This document shows, one piece after another, positions 42,906 through 50,669 of a stretch of DNA of 53,385 bases. The notes beneath the pieces are model-generated. The model was not told the origin of the DNA and did no database searches. It saw only the letters and a list, made by a program, of their open reading frames with translations. The position numbers were made by a program, and so were the translations under genes. The stretch covers positions 1-53,385 of the forward strand of contig JAETOJ010000018.1 of NCBI GenBank assembly GCA_021768085.1, written 5' to 3'. The DNA is from Bacillota bacterium (GTDB lineage Bacteria > Bacillota > Clostridia > Oscillospirales > Oscillospiraceae). Every line of letters starts with the position of its first letter. The first letter of the stretch is position 1.

Positions 42906-44078
42906 ATGCTGAGGCTGCTCAAGCAAAAACAGGTGCGGGACGCGCTGGCGGGGCTGGCGCTGCTCATTGCCACGGCAGCGCTGGTGTTCTCCCCCGCGGA
43001 GGCCATCGCCGGGGCCAAGGACGGCCTGACCCTGTGCTTCAACGTCATCGTGCCCTCCCTGTTCCCCTTTTTCGTGCTGTCCTCCCTGGTGGTGGATCTG
43101 GGGCTGGCGGCCTACCTGGGCCGAGCGCTGGAGGGGTTGATGCGCCCCCTGTTCCGGGTGAGCGGCTCCTGCGCCGCGGCGGTGGCCCTGGGCTTCATCG
43201 GCGGCTACCCCGTGGGTGCCCGCACCGCCCTCCAGATCTATGAGCAAGGGCTGTGCTCCAAGACGGAGGCGGAGCGGCTGCTGGCCTTCTGCAACAACTC
43301 CGGCCCCGCCTTTATCCTGGGCGTGGTGGGGGCGGGGGTGTTCGGGGACAGCCGGGTGGGCCTGCTGCTCTACCTCACCCACGCCCTGGCGTCCCTGCTG
43401 GTGGGGCTGCTGTTCCGGTTCTACGGCGGCACGGATCGAGGCCGAACCCGGGCCGTCCGCCCCAAGCCCATCCAGACCGTCACCCTCCCCGCCGCCTTCA
43501 CCGGGGCGGTGTCCCGCGCCCTCCAGAGCACGCTGAACATCTGCGCCTTTGTGGTGTTCTTCGCGGTGGTGCTGCGGCTGCTGTCCGCCTACGGCGTGCT
43601 GTCTGGGTTGGCGGCCCTGCTGTCCCTGGCGGGCTTTGAGGGGGAGTGGGCCCGGCGACTGGTGGCGGGGCTGCTGGAGCTGTCCTCCGGGGTGGCCTCC
43701 CTGCGGGGGGGCGCGGAGCTGGCGGGGCGGGTGTCCATGGCGGCCTTCATGCTGGGGTGGGCAGGCCTGTCCGTCCACTGCCAGGTGCTGTCCTTCCTGG
43801 TGGACAGCGGCCTGTCCGCCCGGGTGTACCTGGCGGGCAAGCTGTGCCACGGGCTCATCGCCGCCGCCCTCACCTGGGGGGTCACCCGGCTGTTCCCCCT
43901 GTCCGCCCCGGTGGCAGACTACCTGGCGGAGCAGGCCGAGTCCATCGCCGCCCTGGATTTCTCCACCGCCTTGGCGGCGTCTACCCTGGCGGCGCTGGCG
44001 GGTTGGCTGATTCTGGCGGGGCTGTGCGGGCCCCTTCTGCGAAAAAAGTGTGGAAATGTGCCGCGCAGGGGTGTATAA
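42906..44078 (+). CDS. ylbJ: YlbJ-like sporulation integral membrane protein
   Basis: A 390-residue membrane protein with about nine helices. It shows AGAKDGLTLCFNVIVPSLFP near the start, GYPVGARTALQIYEQGLCSK and LAFCNNSGPAFILGVVGAGV, characteristic of the YlbJ/nucleoside-recognition (Gate) family. YlbJ is made in the mother cell during sporulation and is needed for normal spore formation; its transport role is not proved. A gene with a ribosome site GGGGGTGAGG starts at 42906, 65 bases after the MATE gene. Confidence 0.85.
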   Translation: MLRLLKQKQVRDALAGLALLIATAALVFSPAEAIAGAKDGLTLCFNVIVPSLFPFFVLSSLVVDLGLAAYLGRALEGLMRPLFRVSGSCAAAVALGFIGGYPVGARTALQIYEQGLCSKTEAERLLAFCNNSGPAFILGVVGAGVFGDSRVGLLLYLTHALASLLVGLLFRFYGGTDRGRTRAVRPKPIQTVTLPAAFTGAVSRALQSTLNICAFVVFFAVVLRLLSAYGVLSGLAALLSLAGFEGEWARRLVAGLLELSSGVASLRGGAELAGRVSMAAFMLGWAGLSVHCQVLSFLVDSGLSARVYLAGKLCHGLIAAALTWGVTRLFPLSAPVADYLAEQAESIAALDFSTALAASTLAALAGWLILAGLCGPLLRKKCGNVPRRGV

Positions 44079-44126
44079 TGAGGAATTGGAAGCAGCCTTC
44101 CACAAACCACCCCCAAGGAGGCCCCC

Positions 44127-44336
44127 ATGCTGTTTGATAAGGATATCGACCCCCGCTGCGCCTACTGCAAGCGGGGCACGCCGTTGGAGGACGGACAGGT
44201 GATGTGCGTGAAAAAGGGTATCGTGGCCGCCTCCGGCGCCTGCCGCCGGTTTCGGTACGATCCCCTGAAGCGGGTTCCCCCCAAGCCCCTGGCCGCCTCC
44301 TTCGCCCATCTGCGGGACGAGGATTTTACATTATGA
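44127..44336 (+). CDS. Small Cys-containing protein, function unknown
   Basis: A 69-residue protein, ATG 44127 with AAGGAGG upstream. Four Cys are placed as a small zinc-finger-like set: CAYC near residues 11-14, then MCVKKG and GACRRF. The rest is basic (KRVPPKPL). I have seen such small proteins in Oscillospiraceae but do not know a function. It lies between ylbJ and a NUDIX gene, 15 bases before the latter. Confidence 0.65.
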   Translation: MLFDKDIDPRCAYCKRGTPLEDGQVMCVKKGIVAASGACRRFRYDPLKRVPPKPLAASFAHLRDEDFTL

Positions 44337-44351
44337 CAAGGAGGACGGCCC

Positions 44352-44975
44352 ATGGACGCGGGCACACAACAATGGCTGGCCTGGATTGTAGAGTTGCAAA
44401 GCCTGGCCCAGGCGGGGCTTACCTACGGCAGAGATGATTTTGACCTGGAGCGGTATGCCCGCATCCGGGAGCTCTCCGCCGAGATGATGGCCCGGATGGC
44501 AGATCTCCCCGTGGAGACGGTGACGGGCCTGTTCTGCAATGAGACGGGCTACCAGACCCCCAAGCTGGACACCCGGGCTGCCCTGTTCCAGGACGGGCAG
44601 ATCCTCCTGGTGCGGGAGCGAGACGGCCGGTGGGCCCTCCCCGGCGGCTGGTGCGATGTGGATCGCTCCGTGGGGGAGAACACCGTCAAGGAGGCAAAGG
44701 AGGAGGCGGGGCTGGACGTGATCCCCCGGCGGATCATTGCCGTCCAGGATCTGGCAAAGCACAATGGTCCCGTCTGTCCCTACGGCGTGTGCAAGATCTT
44801 CTTCCAGTGCGACGCCGTCGGCGGGCAGTTCGTCCCCAACATCGAAACCACCGAGGCCCGCTACTTCCCCCCGGATCAGCTTCCCCCGCTGGCGGAGGAG
44901 AAGAACACCCGGGAGCAGATCGCCCTGTGCTTTGAGGCGTACCGCTCCGACTTCTGGGTCACCCAGTTCGACTGA
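44352..44975 (+). CDS. NUDIX hydrolase with N-terminal NUDIX_N domain
   Basis: A 207-residue protein. Residues 1-65 match the helical N-terminal domain of a NUDIX subfamily (LAWIVELQSLAQAGLTYGRD). The NUDIX box lies in GGWCDVDRSVGENTVKEAKE and EAGLDV; its KEAKEEAG matches the REUXEEXG core with Lys for Arg, so Mg2+ binding is likely. These enzymes cleave nucleoside diphosphates linked to other groups; related members act on ADP-ribose or CDP-choline. The substrate is not known here. A strong terminator follows. Confidence 0.88.
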   Translation: MDAGTQQWLAWIVELQSLAQAGLTYGRDDFDLERYARIRELSAEMMARMADLPVETVTGLFCNETGYQTPKLDTRAALFQDGQILLVRERDGRWALPGGWCDVDRSVGENTVKEAKEEAGLDVIPRRIIAVQDLAKHNGPVCPYGVCKIFFQCDAVGGQFVPNIETTEARYFPPDQLPPLAEEKNTREQIALCFEAYRSDFWVTQFD

Positions 44976-44983
44976 CGCAAAAA

Positions 44984-45019
44984 CCGCCCCGCCGGTCACC
45001 CGGCGGGGCGGAGCTTTTG
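44984..45019 (+). terminator. Terminator after the NUDIX gene
   Basis: CCGCCCCGCCGG (44984-44995) pairs with CCGGCGGGGCGG (45000-45011), followed by AGC and TTTTG. Confidence 0.85.
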
Positions 45020-45035
45020 TTCTGTTATACTTCTT

Positions 45036-45191
45036 CATAAAACGGTGAAACCGTTTTATGGGGCCGCGGAACGCGGCTCGACGGCGAAGCCGTCAAGAAT
45101 GTTGTCAATACTTTTCTTGGCGCGCCGCAGGCGCGGCGCCTGCGGCGCCGCGATAAAAAGGTTTTTAACCTTTTTATCAAGAAACAGTATT
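45036..45191. repeat. Cluster of five perfect hairpins between convergent genes
   Basis: In 156 bp lie: CATAAAACGGT-gaa-ACCGTTTTATG (45036-45060); GCCGCG-gaa-CGCGGC (45063-45077); GACGGC-gaa-GCCGTC (45080-45094); a 13-bp arm pair GCGCCGCAGGCGC (45122-45148); and GATAAAAAGGTT-ttt-AACCTTTTTATC (45152-45178). The first three share a GAA loop. AATACTTTTCTTG (45107) and CAAGAAACAGTATT (45178) enclose the last two. It could be a dispersed palindromic repeat, a structured RNA or a terminator array for hpf. Confidence 0.8.
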
Positions 45192-45729
45192 ATTCCTCGT
45201 CCTCAATCAGGCCATAGCCGCCGTCGTTGCGCTTATAGACGACCGCAAACGCGCCGCCGTCCTCGTCCTTGAAAGCGTAGAAGCTGTGGCCCAGCAGATC
45301 CATCTGAAGGATGGCCTCGTCCACCGTCATGGGCTTGATGGGGAACCTCTTGGTGCGCACCACCTGGAACTCCCGCTCCTCCACGTCGGGCACGAAGGAG
45401 GTCTCCTCAAGCCCCTCCGGCTGGACAAAGGCGCCCTGGCGCAGCCGCTTCTCCAGGCGGGTCTTATGCTTGCGCAGCTGCCGCTCCATGGAGGTGACCG
45501 CCGCGTCCACCGACGCGAACATATCCGACGTGCTCTCCGCCACCCGCAGGATGGTACCGCCGGAACGGATGGTCAGCTCCACCTTGTTCCGATCCTTCTC
45601 CACGGAAAAAACCAGGTTGGCCTCCGCCTCATTTTTGAAGTAGCGGTCCAGCTTCCCCACCTTTTTCTCGGCATAGTTGTGGAGGGACTTGGGCAGGTTC
45701 ACCTTTTTGTCTGTAAACGTAAACTTCAT
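45190..45729 (-). CDS. hpf: Ribosome hibernation-promoting factor, long form
   Basis: A 179-residue protein, the long form of HPF. ATG 45729 (MKFTFTDKKVNLPKSLHNYA) follows AAAGGAG. The N-terminal domain (about 1-100; KVELTIRSGGTILRVAESTS, DMFASVDAAVTSMERQLRK) binds the ribosomal decoding site. The C-terminal domain (about 120-175; VVRTKRFPIKPMTVDEAILQ, MDLLGHSFYAFKDEDGGAFA) dimerises to form 100S ribosomes. It stabilises ribosomes in stationary phase. Its own promoter lies at 45794-45822. Confidence 0.95.
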   Translation of the reverse strand: MKFTFTDKKVNLPKSLHNYAEKKVGKLDRYFKNEAEANLVFSVEKDRNKVELTIRSGGTILRVAESTSDMFASVDAAVTSMERQLRKHKTRLEKRLRQGAFVQPEGLEETSFVPDVEEREFQVVRTKRFPIKPMTVDEAILQMDLLGHSFYAFKDEDGGAFAVVYKRNDGGYGLIEDEE

Positions 45730-45793
45730 GTGCTCAGCTCCTTTCGCCCAAAAGGGCGCAGCGTTGGGGGACGGGCTCCCCCTGTATGAGGGT

Positions 45794-45822
45794 ATTATAC
45801 CATACCCTTCGTCAATATGCCA
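45794..45822 (-). promoter_or_regulatory. Promoter of hpf
   Basis: On the minus strand TGGTATAAT is an extended -10 (TATAAT at 45794-45799). The -35 candidate TGGCAT (45817-45822) is weak but the 17-bp spacing is right. Confidence 0.5.
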
Positions 45823-45852
45823 TACCTTTTTGGCGTTTTTCACAAAAAGTTT

Positions 45853-47004
45853 TCAGTCCTTGACCTCCTGCCCATCGATCAGCACATGGACGGCCCTGCT
45901 GCGCCAGTGGAAGGGGTGGCCGTCCATCACCACGATGTCCGCGTCCTTTCCCGGGGAAAGGGAGCCCAGCCTGTCCCCTGCCCCGGCGATACAGGCGGCG
46001 TTGATGGTGATGGCGGCCAAGGCCTCCTCCTCGTCCATCCCCGCCCGGGCGGCCATGGCCGCGCAGAAGGGCAACAGGGAGATGGGGGTTTCCGGGTGGT
46101 CGGTGCAGATGGCCACCTGCACCCCAGCCCGGGCCAGAATGGCGGTGTTCTCCATGGTCAGGTTGGCCAGCTCCGGCTTGCACCGATCCATCAGGAAGGG
46201 CCCGGTGATCACCGGCACCCCCTCCCTGGCCAGAAAGTCCGCCACCAGATGGCCCTCAGTGCCGTGGACGATGACGCAGTCCAGCCCGAACTCCTTGGAA
46301 ATGCGCACGGCGGTCACAATATCGTCCGCCCGGTGGGCGTGGAAGTGGGCGGCCAGCCGTCCTCCCACCACCGGCCGCAGGGCGTCCAACCCCGCATCGA
46401 ACTCCGGATCCTCCATGCCGTCGTCCGCCTGGGCCTTGGCCCACTTCAGCTCATAGTCCAGGGCCTTGGCCAGCCGCTCCCGGATCAGAGCGGCGGAGGC
46501 CATCCGGGTGGCGGGACCGTGGCCCTTGTGGACACCCTTGGGGTTCTCTCCCAGGGCGAACTTCATGGACGCCGGCGCCCGCACCACCATCTGATCGATG
46601 ACCTCACCCGCCGTTTTCAGCAGCACCGACTGCCCCGCAATGGGGTTGGCGGAGCCCGGGCCGGTGAGCAGGCAGGTCACCCCCGCCCGCCGGGCCTCCC
46701 GGAAATACTGGTTCAGCGGGTTTACCCCGTCCAGCGCCCGGAGTTGGGGGGTACAGGGGGCTGGGCTCTCGTTGAGATCGTCCTCCTGGGCCGCTCCACC
46801 GTACAGACCCACATGGCAGTGGGCGTCGAGGAAGCCGGGGAGGACGTGCCCCCCCTCCGCGTCGATGACGCCGGCGGGATCTCCCTCCCCGGCCATCTGA
46901 TCCATGGGGCCCACCTGGGCGATGCGGCTGCCCTCCGTGCGGACGAAGCCCCGGGGTATGGTACCCACGTCCATGGTGTGGACGATTCCATTGACAATCA
47001 GCAT
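45853..47004 (-). CDS. Amidohydrolase-family protein
   Basis: A 383-residue metal-dependent hydrolase. Metal ligands are LDAHCHVGL (first His pair), a Lys or Gly site near FALGENPKGVHKGHG, HFHAHRADDI, VHGTEGHL and CTDHPETPIS (final Asp). The flanking N- and C-terminal strands (MLIVNGIVHTMD; SPGKDADIVVMDGHP) form the usual small beta domain. It is closest to imidazolonepropionase-like or dipeptidase-like amidohydrolases, but the substrate is not known. It is cytoplasmic with no signal peptide. It is probably its own transcription unit, though hpf lies downstream. Confidence 0.9.
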   Translation of the reverse strand: MLIVNGIVHTMDVGTIPRGFVRTEGSRIAQVGPMDQMAGEGDPAGVIDAEGGHVLPGFLDAHCHVGLYGGAAQEDDLNESPAPCTPQLRALDGVNPLNQYFREARRAGVTCLLTGPGSANPIAGQSVLLKTAGEVIDQMVVRAPASMKFALGENPKGVHKGHGPATRMASAALIRERLAKALDYELKWAKAQADDGMEDPEFDAGLDALRPVVGGRLAAHFHAHRADDIVTAVRISKEFGLDCVIVHGTEGHLVADFLAREGVPVITGPFLMDRCKPELANLTMENTAILARAGVQVAICTDHPETPISLLPFCAAMAARAGMDEEEALAAITINAACIAGAGDRLGSLSPGKDADIVVMDGHPFHWRSRAVHVLIDGQEVKD

Positions 47005-47054
47005 TGAATTTCCTCCTCCGTCACCGTTCGACCGCCTTTTTCACGCCGCTGTGG

Positions 47055-47168
47055 TACACTGAACTGGCGGCAAAGGCCGCGGCATGGGGCGACCCATGCG
47101 GTCATTCCATTCTCCCGCGCAAATAGACCCTGGGCTCTTTTCCACAACTGGAAAAGAGCCGCTTTTTT
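47055..47168 (+). ncRNA. Candidate small RNA with intrinsic terminator
   Basis: On the plus strand lie TACACT (47055-47060), a hairpin GCATGGG-gcga-CCCATGC (47082-47099), and a perfect 12-bp terminator GGCTCTTTTCCA-caac-TGGAAAAGAGCC (47133-47160) followed by GC and six T. The T-run is on the plus strand only, yet the flanking genes run on the minus strand and no coding frame leads to it, so an RNA of about 100 nt is the simplest reading. The -35 is poor. I do not match it to a known class. Confidence 0.4.
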
Positions 47169-47230
47169 ATAGAAGCGCGGAGGCGTGACAGCATCAAAAA
47201 AGGGGGGCGTCGTGCGCCCCCCCTTTCAGC

Positions 47231-47716
47231 TTACTTCCTTCCACCCCTACGGCTGCCCCGCTTCTCATTCATGTGCAGCTCCGACAGCTTGCTATCCGAG
47301 CTGGCCATAAACTGCTTGAGCTGATCCTCAAAGCTGGCCGGGCCTCGGGGCTGGATGGGCTCCGGCGTAAAGCCCCGGCCCGGACCGGGACGGCGGGCCT
47401 GACGGTGCTCTCCCTCCGGGCGGGCATGGGGATTGGGACTCCCGGACCGGGGGCCGGGACGGCGTTCCGGCCTGGGGGGCGGCGGCGCCGCCTGCTTGAT
47501 GGATAGGTTGATGCGGTTGTTCGCGTCCACACCGATGACCTTCACCTTGACCTCCTGTCCCTCCGTCAGGTGGTCGTGGACATCGTTGACATAGGAGTAC
47601 GCGATCTCCGAAATGTGCACCAGGCCCGAGCGGTTGCCCGACAAAGACACAAACGCGCCGAAATTGGTGATCCCAGTCACCTTTCCGTCTAAGATAGAGC
47701 CGACTTCAATCCCCAT
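47231..47716 (-). CDS. yabR: S1-domain RNA-binding protein (YabR-like)
   Basis: A 161-residue protein. The N-terminal S1 domain (about 1-75) has EVGSILDGKVTGITNFGAFV, SGLVHISEIA and VKVKVIGVDANNRINLSIKQ. The C-terminal half is a low-complexity Pro/Arg/Gly tail typical of S1 proteins that bind RNA. It follows divIC with a 60-base gap, giving the Bacillus order yabP-yabQ-divIC-yabR. Role: RNA binding, exact target unknown. Confidence 0.9.
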   Translation of the reverse strand: MGIEVGSILDGKVTGITNFGAFVSLSGNRSGLVHISEIAYSYVNDVHDHLTEGQEVKVKVIGVDANNRINLSIKQAAPPPPRPERRPGPRSGSPNPHARPEGEHRQARRPGPGRGFTPEPIQPRGPASFEDQLKQFMASSDSKLSELHMNEKRGSRRGGRK

Positions 47717-47776
47717 AAATCTCTTTTTTCCCTCTCAGTATGTATGGATTTTTCCCACAGGTTGTTACGCTTCCGC

Positions 47777-48055
47777 CTACTTCGACGAATCGACAAACTC
47801 GATCTCGTCCGGCTCCAGCAGGCCCAGCTTACTTCTGGCGATGTCCGCCAGGTACTCCGGGTCGCCGCTGTGGGCGATATCGTCCGCCAGCCCGGCGTTG
47901 GCCTCCCGCTGCTCCTCCACCTGGCGGGCCAGCTCGTCCCGCCCGCTTCGGGCCTCGGTCAGCTTTGCCTGGGTGGACAGCAGGCCGGCGGCCAATACCG
48001 CCAGCAGCACCAGCACCAGCAGCTTTGTGGCGATGCCTGCGCGCTTGATCTTCAT
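47777..48055 (-). CDS. divIC: Septum-formation protein DivIC/FtsB-like
   Basis: A 92-residue membrane protein. ATG 48055 (MKIKRAGIATKLLVLVLLAV) has GGAGG nine bases upstream. One transmembrane helix (about 11-28) is followed by a coiled coil (LTEARSGRDELARQVEEQRE) and the FtsB/DivIC tail DPEYLADIARSKLGLLEPDE. It is a division-site scaffold protein with FtsL and DivIB. The upstream yabQ frame overlaps this gene by 227 bases. Confidence 0.9.
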   Translation of the reverse strand: MKIKRAGIATKLLVLVLLAVLAAGLLSTQAKLTEARSGRDELARQVEEQREANAGLADDIAHSGDPEYLADIARSKLGLLEPDEIEFVDSSK

Positions 48056-48527
48056 CTGTCGCCGCCTCCTCTCCCGCCTGCATGGCAAAACGGTGTATCA
48101 TATTTATTTTATACCATTCCAGCCAATTTTGAAAGTGTTTTTTTTGGTTTTTCAAAACTTTTTTTCCGGCCCGTCCCAGCCCCCGGGCCGGAGCCGTCAA
48201 AAACGCCCACACCGCCCGCACAATTCCCGCCAGCCACAGCAGCGCCGGCAGTACCAGACGGCTCAGCGTCACAAAATACAGTCCCCCACCCAGCAGGAAG
48301 GCCAACATATGGTAAATGCGCACCTCGCCATTGTCCCGCAGCAGGGTGAGGGCAAACAGGGCCGCCACCGCTCCCAGCCAGAACAGCAGATCCAGCACAA
48401 AGGCCAACGCTGGCAGACGGATGCTCCGGCGCAGGGTGCGCATCCCGTCGTAGAGCAGGCCCAACGCCGCCCCCAGCAGGAACCCCTGGCCGAAGATCAG
48501 CCCCTGGCCCGCGATATCGACGTGCAT
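47829..48527 (-). CDS. yabQ: Spore cortex protein YabQ, with long frame overlapping divIC
   Basis: The first about 150 residues are YabQ: MHVDIAGQGLIFGQGFLLGA, LLYDGMRTLRRSIRLPALAF and VRIYHMLAFLLGGGLYFVTL with four predicted membrane helices, then LEWYKINMIHRF. YabQ sits in the forespore outer membrane and is needed for cortex formation. The frame then runs on to 47829 through divIC, adding about 75 Gly/Ala/Arg-rich residues that are divIC read in another frame. This could be a lost stop or a real long overlap. ATG at 48527 lies three bases after yabP. Confidence 0.8.
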   Translation of the reverse strand: MHVDIAGQGLIFGQGFLLGAALGLLYDGMRTLRRSIRLPALAFVLDLLFWLGAVAALFALTLLRDNGEVRIYHMLAFLLGGGLYFVTLSRLVLPALLWLAGIVRAVWAFLTAPARGLGRAGKKVLKNQKKHFQNWLEWYKINMIHRFAMQAGEEAATDEDQARRHRHKAAGAGAAGGIGRRPAVHPGKADRGPKRAGRAGPPGGGAAGGQRRAGGRYRPQRRPGVPGGHRQK

Positions 48528-48530
48528 GGA

Positions 48531-48812
48531 TCAGCGCAGCAGCCGGGCCAGGAATCCGCCCCGGCCTCCCCCGGCGTCGTCCTCGTAGCTGACGGCGTCG
48601 ATGTCGCCCTCCACCTTCAAATCGCCGCCGTCCAGGGACAGCTTCTCAATGTGCAGGTTCTCCCCGGTCACCACCATGGCCCCCTTGGAGGTGGACAGCA
48701 CGATGGTGGTTTCGTCGAACCGCTCCACGTCCTCCACCCCGGACACCGTCAGGCTTTTCCGCTCCTCAATCACCACATGGTGGGGGGCGGACAGGCCACC
48801 TTCATACGCCAT
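48531..48812 (-). CDS. yabP: Sporulation protein YabP
   Basis: A 93-residue protein of the YabP/YqfC family. HHVVIEERKSLTVSGVEDVE and FDETTIVLSTSKGAMVVTGE show the conserved beta-rich core. The C-terminal tail is Gly-rich. YabP is made under sigma-E in the mother cell and is needed for spore coat or cortex assembly in Bacillus. GGAGATGG lies before ATG 48812. Confidence 0.9.
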   Translation of the reverse strand: MAYEGGLSAPHHVVIEERKSLTVSGVEDVERFDETTIVLSTSKGAMVVTGENLHIEKLSLDGGDLKVEGDIDAVSYEDDAGGGRGGFLARLLR

Positions 48813-48866
48813 GGAACCATCTCCCTTTACGCTTGATGGTTCCAGTGTATGGGGTTTGTCCCAGGA

Positions 48867-50018
48867 TTATGCCTGTGGATCCTCCGGAGGATCCGCCGCA
48901 GCCGGAGCAGGCGTCCGGGCCCGCAGATCCTGCCTCAGCAGGGTGTAGAGCACCGCCGCCAGCGGCACGCTCACCACCATGCCCGCCAGGCCCAGCAGGG
49001 AGCCGCCCACTGTCACCGCCGCCAGCACCCAGATCCCCGGCAGGCCCATGGACGTGCCCACCACCCGGGGATAGATCAGGTTCCCCTCAAACTGCTGGAG
49101 GCAAACCAGGAACACCAGGAACCACACCGCCTGCCAGGGGTCGATCATCACCAGCAGCAACACTGCCAGCACCGCCCCCAGGTAGGCCCCCGCGATGGGT
49201 ATGAGGGCAAACACCCCCACCGCCACCGAGATCAGGGGGGCGTAGTCAAACCGGAGGACGCACATACCCAGGAAGCACAGGCTGCCCAGGATGCAGGCCT
49301 CGATGATCTGGCCGTTGACGTATTTGGAGAAGGTGTCCGCCGTCAGCTGGGTGACGGACAGCACCGTGTCCGCCGCCCGCTCCGGCAGGTAGGCCCGCAC
49401 CAGCCGGCGGCACTGGGCCGTCAGCTTGGGCCCGCCGGACAGCACGTAAATGGAAAACACAAAGGAGATCACCACGGTCACCACCCCTGAGATCAGCACG
49501 CTGGTCATGCCGATGAGGTGGGGCAGGGTGTTGGTCAGGGCGTCCAGCGCCCCGGTGAGCAGATCCTTTAGCGAGTCGCTGATCCCTGCCGACAGATCCA
49601 GGTTGGCCAACTGCTCCAGATCCAGCTTGGCCACCAGCCAGTCAAACAGCGCCTGGAAGTTGGCGGCATAAGCGTTCAGGTTGCCGATGAACATCTCGAT
49701 GCTGTGGGTGAGCTCGGGCACCACCAGGGCGATCAGCGCGGTGAACAGCGCGATCACAAGGAGGTAGGCCGTGGCCGCCGCCAGGGGCCGGGCCGCCCCC
49801 CGGGCCTTTTCCGGCAGGGCCCGCTGGTACAGACGCGCGAAGAAATTACAGGGACGGTTGAGGACGAAAGCGATAACCGCCCCGATGATCAGGGGCCGGA
49901 AGGCAGCGATCACCCCGCCCAGCCAGCCCGTCACCGCGTCCAGCTTGACGATCACCGCCACCAGCACCACCGCGTAGGTGATCAGCAGAATCAGGCTGCG
50001 AAACAGTTTCTTGTCCAT
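48867..50018 (-). CDS. AI-2E-family transporter (PerM-like)
   Basis: A 383-residue membrane protein. ATG 50018 (MDKKLFRSLILLITYAVVLV) is placed by the GGGGGAGCG ribosome site; longer frames overlap the NUDIX gene. It has about eight helices, with AFRPLIIGAVIAFVLNRPCN at the start of the family core, GVVTVVISFVFSIYVLSGGP in the middle and PLISVAVGVFALIPIAGAYL before the end. This is the AI-2E/YdiK/PerM family. Roles range from autoinducer-2 export to Na+/H+ antiport, so the substrate is not certain. It ends 55 bases before yabP's start. Confidence 0.88.
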   Translation of the reverse strand: MDKKLFRSLILLITYAVVLVAVIVKLDAVTGWLGGVIAAFRPLIIGAVIAFVLNRPCNFFARLYQRALPEKARGAARPLAAATAYLLVIALFTALIALVVPELTHSIEMFIGNLNAYAANFQALFDWLVAKLDLEQLANLDLSAGISDSLKDLLTGALDALTNTLPHLIGMTSVLISGVVTVVISFVFSIYVLSGGPKLTAQCRRLVRAYLPERAADTVLSVTQLTADTFSKYVNGQIIEACILGSLCFLGMCVLRFDYAPLISVAVGVFALIPIAGAYLGAVLAVLLLVMIDPWQAVWFLVFLVCLQQFEGNLIYPRVVGTSMGLPGIWVLAAVTVGGSLLGLAGMVVSVPLAAVLYTLLRQDLRARTPAPAAADPPEDPQA

Positions 50019-50034
50019 GACACGCTCCCCCGTC

Positions 50035-50514
50035 TCAGTGAGGTTTGGCGGCTTCCCTTGCCTGCCGGTACGCCAGCCAGTCCGGCAGTCGCCGCCGGAA
50101 CCCTGGGGACAGGCCGTCGGGAAGCTCATCCGGATGGAAAAACCGCAGCTCCTCCACCTCGTCCGCCTGACGCCCCAGCGTCCCGAACCAGTCCCGGCAG
50201 ACGTAGACGAATTCCACATTATACACCTCGTCGCCGTTGGGGTAGACGTGGTGCTCCCGCGGCCCGGTGAACACGCCGCACAGCTCCAGGGTGCGGGCGG
50301 TGAGGCCCGTCTCCTCCAGCAGCTCCCGGCGGGCGGCGTCCTCCGCCGACTCCCCCGGCTCCATGGAGCCCGCGCCGGAAAAGCTCCACAGGCCGTCGTC
50401 TGTCCTCCGCTGGAGCAGGATGCGCCCCTGTCCGTCCTCCAAAATCACGCAGGAGCCCACCTGGATCAGGGGGCGGTGGCCCACATAGGCCCGCAAATCC
50501 ATGATATAGCCCAT
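50035..50514 (-). CDS. NUDIX hydrolase
   Basis: A 159-residue protein. ATG 50514 (MGYIMDLRAYVGHRPLIQVG) follows CGGGAGGACGC. The NUDIX box, starting GSMEPGESAEDAARRELLEE, is canonical, including the catalytic Glu pair. LLQRRTDDGLWSFSGAG and FVYVCRDWFG are typical strands. Similar small NUDIX proteins act on nucleotides such as ADP-ribose or 8-oxo-dGTP. It lies 16 bases before the AI-2E gene, so they are co-transcribed. Confidence 0.9.
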   Translation of the reverse strand: MGYIMDLRAYVGHRPLIQVGSCVILEDGQGRILLQRRTDDGLWSFSGAGSMEPGESAEDAARRELLEETGLTARTLELCGVFTGPREHHVYPNGDEVYNVEFVYVCRDWFGTLGRQADEVEELRFFHPDELPDGLSPGFRRRLPDWLAYRQAREAAKPH

Positions 50515-50608
50515 CGCGTCCTCCCGCGGCCCCAAATTTTTCCTTCTCCGGCCGCGCTTTCCCCCAGTGTACCACCAGGGGGCGCTCCCGTCAATTTAAG
50601 AATTTCAA

Positions 50609-50668
50609 AACCTGTATTCACAGTCGAAGATGCCGGCTGGACGGCGTTTGAGGTTGTGGATACAGGTT
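50609..50668 (-). terminator. Hairpin after tyrA
   Basis: On the minus strand AACCTGTATCCAC and GTGAATACAGGTT pair over 13 bp with one mismatch around a 34-base loop, directly after the tyrA stop at 50670, followed by TTTG. A long-looped terminator is likely but not certain. The rest of 50536-50608 is empty. Confidence 0.5.
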
Positions 50669-50669
50669 C

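Noticed and set aside
47082-47190. Short coding frame starting MGRPMRSFHS
   Set aside because: It reads through the terminator hairpin and T-run, and no proper ribosome site precedes it.
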